Origin: Ignavibacteriaceae bacterium
GTDB taxonomy: Bacteria; Bacteroidota; Ignavibacteria; Ignavibacteriales; Ignavibacteriaceae
NCBI GenBank assembly: GCA_026193755.1
Contig: JAPHUI010000264.1
Span: 1-6,098, forward strand
Length of the DNA: 6,098 nt
Direction of reading: 5' to 3'
Shown piece by piece: positions 1 through 3,482 of this stretch (positions are counted from its first letter, which is position 1; every line of letters begins with the position of its first letter). The notes beneath the pieces were generated by a model that was not told the origin of the DNA, did no database searches, and saw only the letters and a program-made list of their open reading frames with translations. A program made the position numbers and the translations under genes.

Positions 1-78
1 ATTTAAGCAGAATCATCTTTTTAGCAGATAAAAAGTTGCCTGTGGAAAGCGTATATAAATTCCACTCAATTTTTACTG
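1..78 (-). pseudogene. 3' remnant of a T9SS-sorted protein gene
   Basis: Read on the minus strand, bases 55 to 2 encode YTLSTGNFLSAKKMILLK, which closely matches the last strand of the type IX secretion C-terminal sorting domain (compare GNFVKTKKMVLMK at the end of the FG-GAP protein in this window). The stop codon would fall just outside the left edge. Just upstream, in another frame (bases 55-69), the codons read LSGIY, the residues that normally precede this tail. The two parts are therefore out of frame by the equivalent of a 4-base deletion. Further upstream lies only the 3' end of the NTF2-like gene, so no intact parent gene exists here. Similarity is judged by eye on about 22 residues. 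It could be a chance resemblance, but the order and spacing of LSGIY followed by the tail make a decayed gene end more likely. Confidence 0.55.
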
Positions 79-88
79 AATGGGATTT
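57..88. repeat. 12-bp imperfect inverted repeat (hairpin)
   Basis: The arms at 57-68 and 77-88 flank an 8-base loop. In minus-strand RNA they pair over 12 positions with one C-A mismatch and one G-U wobble. The hairpin lies about 40 bases past the stop of the 151-residue NTF2-like gene, so it may act as a weak 3'-end structure for that transcript; only a short run of T follows it. It also sits inside the T9SS-tail remnant, just before the LSGIY codons. Confidence 0.45.
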
Positions 89-129
89 GACTAGACAAAA
101 ACAGTGCTCGCTAAAAATTATTCTATTAT

Positions 130-585
130 TTACTTCGAAGTTCGCCCACCATGATCTCCAACCATCAGCCATTTACCATCTTTTTTCAATAGAATATCTG
201 TCCATCTTCCTTTTTCCCATTCCTTCTTTCCCTCATTGTCCTCTGTGTATTGAGTGTAATAATAATGGACGAATGCAAAATCTCCATTAACCCAGATTTT
301 TGCCGGAGTGATTGTATAATAGAGAGTTTTAGAATTTGCTATCCAATAATTAATTGCTGTGGTTGCTTCATCCTTTACGCTTGGTGCATCTAATACATAC
401 GACCATCCACAGTAGGAATCATCGAAATATGAAAGAAATCCCTGGGCATCTCCCTTCGCGGATATATCGTTGTAGTCTTTTACAGTTGCCCAGACTTCTT
501 TTTGTGCATCAGTCCACTGTTGAGCCAACAAGTTGATGGAACAAAAAGTAAACAATGCAATACAAATAAATATTGCTTTTCTCAT
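130..585 (-). CDS. exported NTF2-like (DUF4440/SnoaL-like) protein
   Basis: This 151-residue protein has a Sec signal peptide (MRK, then a hydrophobic stretch to about residue 20, likely cut after LLAQ or nearby). It is followed by one NTF2-fold domain of about 125 residues. The early helix region (about 28-58) holds FLSYFDDSYCGW, and the C-terminal strands hold GRWTDILLKKDGKW followed by VGDHGGR, a pattern common to DUF4440/SnoaL-like proteins. Such domains form a cone-shaped pocket that binds or turns over small molecules, but no catalytic set can be assigned here. The start is supported by GGAGG six bases upstream; an ATG five bases further up hits a stop after two codons. It is the last of three consecutive exported NTF2-like genes and resembles the third (1250-1714) more than the middle one, sharing a Gly-Trp pair after the second helix. 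Periplasmic or surface location is inferred from the signal peptide. Confidence 0.85.
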   Translation of the reverse strand: MRKAIFICIALFTFCSINLLAQQWTDAQKEVWATVKDYNDISAKGDAQGFLSYFDDSYCGWSYVLDAPSVKDEATTAINYWIANSKTLYYTITPAKIWVNGDFAFVHYYYTQYTEDNEGKKEWEKGRWTDILLKKDGKWLMVGDHGGRTSK

Positions 586-618
586 AGCATACCTCCGATT
601 AAATATTAATGGATATAT

Positions 619-648
619 TTGAGTGTTTATTATTCAATCAACACTCAA
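619..648. repeat. perfect 9-bp inverted repeat between two NTF2-like genes
   Basis: TTGAGTGTT at 619-627 and AACACTCAA at 640-648 are perfect inverted copies separated by 12 bases. The site lies between the stop of the middle NTF2-like gene (678) and the start of the last one (585). As RNA it would form a 9-bp stem on either strand. No T-run follows on the minus strand, so it is a poor terminator for that transcript. It could be a regulator-binding site or an mRNA processing or stability hairpin; which one is not shown. Confidence 0.5.
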
Positions 649-677
649 TTTTAAATCTTCATTCTTTTTAAAATATA

Positions 678-1193
678 TTAAGATTCACCCTCTCTTTGTG
701 GAGGAAGTAATTTAAATCCAAGTTGATTATAAAAATCCCATACGTTCCAGTAAGTTTCATCTTCAATTATCTTTCCGTCTTTAATCCTTGTAATAGCCAT
801 TCCTGTTATTTGAAATTTTTTCCCTGTAGCAGGTATGTGACCCAAAGGACCGGTATTAATGCCGCTCATTGTGTAGCGAGACCAAATCCTATCTCCCTTT
901 ATATTTACTTCTTTAATTGAGCCCTTGAATTCAGAAAACGTATTAGATGTGCTTATTATAAGTTTTTTACAAGCATCTATTCCTTTAGCAGGTTCAGGTA
1001 ATAATGGATAACGTAATTCGCAATCAGGATGTAGGATTTCAACAGCCAGAGTAGTATCAGCATTACTCATAGTTTCCATAAGTTTGTTAAGAATAACTCT
1101 TGCTTCATCTTCGGTTAACGACTGATCTTCTTTATACTGACAAGAAAGCATTAGAGCAAGAGTAAGAATCAGAAAAAGAAATGTTTTTTTCAT
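678..1193 (-). CDS. SnoaL-like (ester cyclase family) lipoprotein
   Basis: The 171-residue product starts MKKTF, with a hydrophobic segment ending in MLSC; Cys18 is a plausible lipid-attachment site, though Met at -3 makes the lipobox loose. The remainder fits the SnoaL-like polyketide-cyclase/ester-cyclase family: a helical N-terminal half (about 28-90) and then the family signature around residues 119-160, HIPATGKKFQITGMAITRI, DGKIIE, and a terminal YNQLGF. Members of this fold act on small ring or ester compounds, but many have unknown function, so the substrate is not assigned. I chose the ATG at 1193 over the GTG at 1208 because AAAGG lies 7 bases before the ATG while nothing useful precedes the GTG. 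The last residues, PPQREGES, run past the domain and may derive from a short palindromic sequence. It is the middle member of the NTF2-like trio. Confidence 0.82.
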   Translation of the reverse strand: MKKTFLFLILTLALMLSCQYKEDQSLTEDEARVILNKLMETMSNADTTLAVEILHPDCELRYPLLPEPAKGIDACKKLIISTSNTFSEFKGSIKEVNIKGDRIWSRYTMSGINTGPLGHIPATGKKFQITGMAITRIKDGKIIEDETYWNVWDFYNQLGFKLLPPQREGES

Positions 1194-1200
1194 AAGACTA

Positions 1201-1205
1201 CCTTT
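1201..1205 (-). promoter_or_regulatory. ribosome binding site deciding the start at 1193
   Basis: AAAGG on the minus strand lies 7 bases before the ATG at 1193 and is inside the reading frame if the upstream GTG (1208) is used. It therefore argues for the shorter lipoprotein form beginning MKKTF. Confidence 0.6.
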
Positions 1206-1249
1206 CACTTTTATTTAATATGGCTTTGATTTACATTTTTTGTAAATAA

Positions 1250-1714
1250 CTATTCACGATTACTCATCCCACCAAGTATCTTCCACTCAGAACCATCTTT
1301 TATCCAGGTATGCGTCATACGGCTAGCACTTGTTTGTTTTACCCCTTTATCATTAATCCACGAAAAATTTAGTAAGTAATAAGTAATAACAATATTATCT
1401 AATATCCTAATGCCCTCTCGCTTAATTTCATAGTCTACTTGGGTTGGTTCGGGATATCTTTCCGCCAGATATTTTGCGGCTCCTTCCTTATCTGCAGGAT
1501 GCAGCTCAGAATCTGGCCAGCCAAGAAATTGGGAATGATAGAAAGATAGAATTGCTTCATGGTTTGCTTCTTTAAAATATGATATATACTCCTCCTCAAG
1601 AGACCATATTTTCTCTTCTTCTATTAATTTTATTCTCTCATTTTCTTCTTTATCCTGCGCAGATAAGTGCATAAAAAGAAATAGTGGAAACAGCAAATAA
1701 ATAATTAATTTCAT
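1250..1714 (-). CDS. exported NTF2-like (DUF4440-type) protein
   Basis: This is a 154-residue protein with a short signal peptide (MKLIIYLLFPLFLFMHLSAQ, likely cut at about residue 18-20). A charged helix (about 23-50) leads into an NTF2-fold domain: ILSFYHSQFLGW at 55-66, a middle part with AAKYLAERYPEP, and C-terminal strands with SRMTHTWIKDGSEWKILGG at about 131-149. The Trp-Lys-Ile-Leu-Gly-Gly ending is typical of DUF4440-type domains. It shares the F-x-GW position and general plan with the 151-residue protein at 130-585. AGGAG six bases upstream supports this start. It is the first NTF2-like gene after the MarR gene, 78 bases downstream of it and on the same strand, so it may be co-transcribed. 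Enzymatic activity cannot be read from the sequence. Confidence 0.83.
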   Translation of the reverse strand: MKLIIYLLFPLFLFMHLSAQDKEENERIKLIEEEKIWSLEEEYISYFKEANHEAILSFYHSQFLGWPDSELHPADKEGAAKYLAERYPEPTQVDYEIKREGIRILDNIVITYYLLNFSWINDKGVKQTSASRMTHTWIKDGSEWKILGGMSNRE

Positions 1715-1792
1715 TTCTTGCTCCTATGATAATCTTAATTAAATTAATTGCCCTCTAAATCCTTTTCTATTAAAAATCTTATATGCTATATT

Positions 1793-2242
1793 TTATCTAG
1801 GTTTCTGAAGCCAATTTTCTATAGCATTGTGAAGATTTTCCATTGCTATGATTAAAGATTCGTGCTGTGAATCTTCAATCTCATTTAGGATCTCTTCGTG
1901 TATTTCTATAAACGCACTATTTAATTTGTTAGTCAGATTCTTTCCCTTTCTAGATAAACTCAATACCATATTTCTTCGATCGGCATTGTTAATCTCCCTA
2001 ACCATATACCCTTTTTCAATTAACCCATCCATTATTCGGGTTATTCTACTTGGTGAAAGATTCATCTTCTCTGCGATTTCCTTATTGTTCGGATTTTCTT
2101 CTGAACTCATAAGACGGAGGCATTTAAATTCAGCTTCCAACAAATTATGCTGTTTAGCTAAACGAGATTCTTTTTCCTGACATCTGGCTAATAGATTAAA
2201 TGTCAAATTAGCTAATATTTCCGCATTTTTATTTTTATTCAT
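1793..2242 (-). CDS. MarR-family transcriptional regulator
   Basis: The 149-residue product is a single winged-helix regulator. The N-terminal dimerisation helix spans about 5-30, the helix-turn-helix about 52-78 (NKEIAEKMNLSPSRITRI is the recognition region), and the wing about 79-95 carries the hallmark ADRR motif (residues 87-90). Two C-terminal helices (about 102-146) complete the dimer interface. MarR proteins usually repress their own operon and neighbours and let go on binding a phenolic ligand or on cysteine oxidation; Cys21 and Cys41 are present but their role is unknown. I prefer the ATG at 2242 over the ATG at 2248 or GTG at 2251 because AGGTG sits 6 bases before it and would be too close to the others. 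Its start overlaps the end of the 41-codon ORF upstream, which suggests coupled translation. Likely targets are its own operon and the flanking exported-protein genes (inference). Confidence 0.92.
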   Translation of the reverse strand: MNKNKNAEILANLTFNLLARCQEKESRLAKQHNLLEAEFKCLRLMSSEENPNNKEIAEKMNLSPSRITRIMDGLIEKGYMVREINNADRRNMVLSLSRKGKNLTNKLNSAFIEIHEEILNEIEDSQHESLIIAMENLHNAIENWLQKPR

Positions 2243-2360
2243 ATTCATCACCTAACGTTGCTCCAAATATAGAAAGCAGTTTATCTGGTACAGCAAGTAA
2301 TAGAATGCCGAAAGCAAGACAAACTAAAGCTTTAATAATCATCAAGTTTTTAAAGCTCAT
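2235..2360 (-). pseudogene. 41-codon membrane ORF, likely truncated gene or leader
   Basis: A strong ribosome site (AAAGGAG, 7 bases from ATG) precedes a 41-residue ORF. It begins MSFKNLMIIKALVCLAFGI, has one transmembrane segment at about residues 6-24, then PDKLLSIFGATLGD, and a stop three residues later. From memory, the Lys-Ala...Gly-Ile...Pro...Phe-Gly pattern resembles the N-terminus of small (about 130-residue) multi-pass membrane proteins in Bacteroidota, which continue past this point with more membrane helices. Here the ORF ends exactly where marR begins, overlapping its ATG by 8 bases. I read it as a 3'-truncated membrane gene that now works as a translated leader for marR. A genuine small single-pass protein is the alternative. 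That the ORF and its ribosome site exist is clear; the interpretation is less sure. Confidence 0.6.
2249..2253 (-). promoter_or_regulatory. ribosome binding site for marR, inside the 41-codon ORF
   Basis: AGGTG on the minus strand lies 6 bases upstream of the ATG at 2242 and within the Leu-Gly-Asp codons of the overlapping ORF. It fixes the preferred marR start and implies that ribosomes translating the small ORF pass over it. Confidence 0.5.
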
Positions 2361-2410
2361 TTCATTTCTCCTTTATAATGATTTGAATAGAATTTGGCTT
2401 TGATCATTAA

Positions 2411-2427
2411 AAATTCATATAGAATTT
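2411..2427. promoter_or_regulatory. candidate regulator-binding palindrome
   Basis: AAATTC (2411-2416) and GAATTT (2422-2427) form a perfect 6-bp inverted repeat with 5 bases between. It lies 51 bases upstream of the 41-codon ORF that leads into marR and overlaps the stop of the flavin-type gene. Size and place fit a MarR-type operator, but the region is AT-rich and chance is a serious alternative. Confidence 0.2.
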
Positions 2428-2989
2428 ATTCGCTTCCATTAGTATCAAACTCAACTGAAGGTGGAATTCCATCCTTATTCCAAAAAAGATGATATTTGAA
2501 ACTGCAGACTTCCATTCTTTCGGGAGTTACTTCAATTAAGATATAATCTTTATCTCTGTCGGGATAAAATCTTTTCCATCCATCTTTCCAGAATTTTGCT
2601 TTTAGATCAGGATCGTTTACAAGCTTCGCAGTTCCGGAAATATTCACATAGCTAAAACTTTTACTATCGTAATAAAAAACAACTACATTCGGATTATTTT
2701 TAATCTGCTTAACTTTTCTACTTGTTGGAAATGTGCCAAGCCAGATTGTCCAATTTTCCTCAGGTGTGAATGGAGACATTGTTCTAGCGTGAGGGTTTCC
2801 GGTTTCGTCTACAGTGATCAAAACATGGCTATCTGAAGAGTCTACGATCATCCGTGCATAAGTTAATAAGCTATCACGTGATACTTCTCTCTGTGGGGGA
2901 AATTGTTCATCTTGTGCCATTATTGAAGTGTAAGATAAGATTAGCAAAACCAGCAAATGCATTAGCGTTTTGACAAATCTATTTTTCAT
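2426..2989 (-). CDS. exported pyridoxamine 5'-phosphate oxidase-like protein
   Basis: The 187-residue product has a signal peptide (about 1-25, ending SIMAQ) and then a split-barrel flavin-binding domain like general stress protein 26 and the pyridoxamine-phosphate-oxidase-like family. Recognisable parts are HVLITVDETGNPHARTM at 55-71 (first strands, with the Arg-Thr that usually contacts the flavin phosphate), TSRKVKQIKNNPNVVVFYY at 89-107, SYVNISGTAKLV at 113-124, and a conserved FWKDGWKRFYP at 133-143. Family members bind FMN, F420 or haem and perform redox or binding roles; the cofactor here is not proven. Export is unusual, because most relatives are cytoplasmic and FMN is bound before or after translocation. 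AAGGAGG, 5 bases before the ATG, supports the start. It is the first gene of the minus-strand run that leads to marR and the NTF2-like genes, with a 65-base gap to the next ORF. Confidence 0.88.
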   Translation of the reverse strand: MKNRFVKTLMHLLVLLILSYTSIMAQDEQFPPQREVSRDSLLTYARMIVDSSDSHVLITVDETGNPHARTMSPFTPEENWTIWLGTFPTSRKVKQIKNNPNVVVFYYDSKSFSYVNISGTAKLVNDPDLKAKFWKDGWKRFYPDRDKDYILIEVTPERMEVCSFKYHLFWNKDGIPPSVEFDTNGSE

Positions 2990-3001
2990 AGTAGCCTCCT
3001 T

Positions 3002-3191
3002 AATAAGTAAAGTAAAAAAATAATTTCAATCCACTCTACACCTTGGGGGAAGCACTATATTCTGGAAGGAATTTAAGAGTAACGGTATTCTACACGTTTC
3101 TCCTAAGGAGTAGAACCACTTATATAAAGTTGTTAAAATTATTTGTTAGAAGCAACTAAATTTGATGATGGGCTACAATTAGTAAGCAGCA
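3002..3191. other. intergenic region upstream of the flavin-type gene
   Basis: About 190 bases without a supported ORF on either strand. It holds a small nested dyad: TTCTAC (3088-3093) pairs with GTAGAA (3110-3115), and TCCTAAGGA lies between them. It should contain the promoter of the minus-strand gene starting at 2989, but no convincing -33 TTG plus TAnnTTTG pair was found. The left part is A/T-rich. Confidence 0.35.
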
Positions 3192-3230
3192 AGTAATAAA
3201 AAACCCCGCCTATTTTATTATGCAGGGTTT
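3192..3230 (-). terminator. intrinsic terminator (minus strand)
   Basis: In the minus-strand transcript, AAACCCUGC pairs with GCGGGGUUU around a 12-base AT-rich loop, giving a 9-bp stem with one U-G wobble, followed at once by TTTTTTATT. Read on the plus strand the wobble becomes a C-A mismatch and no T-run follows, so it is directional. It lies 37 bases past the stop of the 56-residue Cys-rich protein and ends that transcript. Confidence 0.85.
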
Positions 3231-3267
3231 GCTAAATTAAAATGAAATTGCCTTATTTAGCCGGTTA

Positions 3268-3438
3268 TCAACGAGTTCTCTTTCCAGCCCTTATATCTTT
3301 ACAGGCTCCACATAGTTTTTTATTACCCTTTCCTTTTACTTTTCTCCCTCTTTTAATAGCACTACCTGCCGTACATACTCCATATATATGATACACTTCT
3401 CCAGTTTTGGAATGGTAGGGTGTAACTTGCTTCGGCAT
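3268..3438 (-). CDS. small Cys-rich protein, possible zinc ribbon
   Basis: This 56-residue ORF starts at an ATG with GGAGG 7 bases upstream and is followed by a strong terminator, so it is very likely a real gene. The sequence is basic (Lys/Arg-rich, ending GKRTR) and has no signal peptide or membrane segment. Its key residues are His17, Cys22, Cys43 and Cys46. The arrangement VYHIYGVC ... LCGAC, with a Gly/Lys-rich link, recalls the metal-binding pattern His-x4-Cys ... Cys-x2-Cys seen in the N-terminal Ada-type zinc domain and in similar short tails of nucleases. That suggests one bound zinc ion and perhaps nucleic-acid contact (inference). It lies 44 bases downstream of the FG-GAP protein gene and may be read from the same transcript, though its own ribosome site is good. 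No function is assigned. Confidence 0.75.
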   Translation of the reverse strand: MPKQVTPYHSKTGEVYHIYGVCTAGSAIKRGRKVKGKGNKKLCGACKDIRAGKRTR

Positions 3439-3482
3439 AACTGTTCCTCCTATTGTTGTTATTAATTGAAAATAAGATGTTG

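Noticed and set aside
36..290. An 84-codon plus-strand ORF at the left edge
   Set aside because: It is mostly antisense to the 3' part of the NTF2-like gene, lacks a ribosome site and resembles no protein family.
1735..1747. TTAATT-A-AATTAA palindrome upstream of the first NTF2-like gene, considered as a MarR operator
   Set aside because: It is made only of A and T in an AT-rich spacer, so chance is a sufficient explanation.
1848..2180. A 110-codon plus-strand ORF opposite marR
   Set aside because: It is antisense to a well-supported MarR domain, has no ribosome site and shows no recognisable domain; it is hydrophobic as expected from the complement of a charged helical protein.
3088..3115. 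Nested TTCTAC/GTAGAA dyad considered as a riboswitch or terminator
   Set aside because: The outer stem is only 6 bp with a 16-base interior, no T-run follows, and it is about 100 bases from the nearest start; too weak to call.
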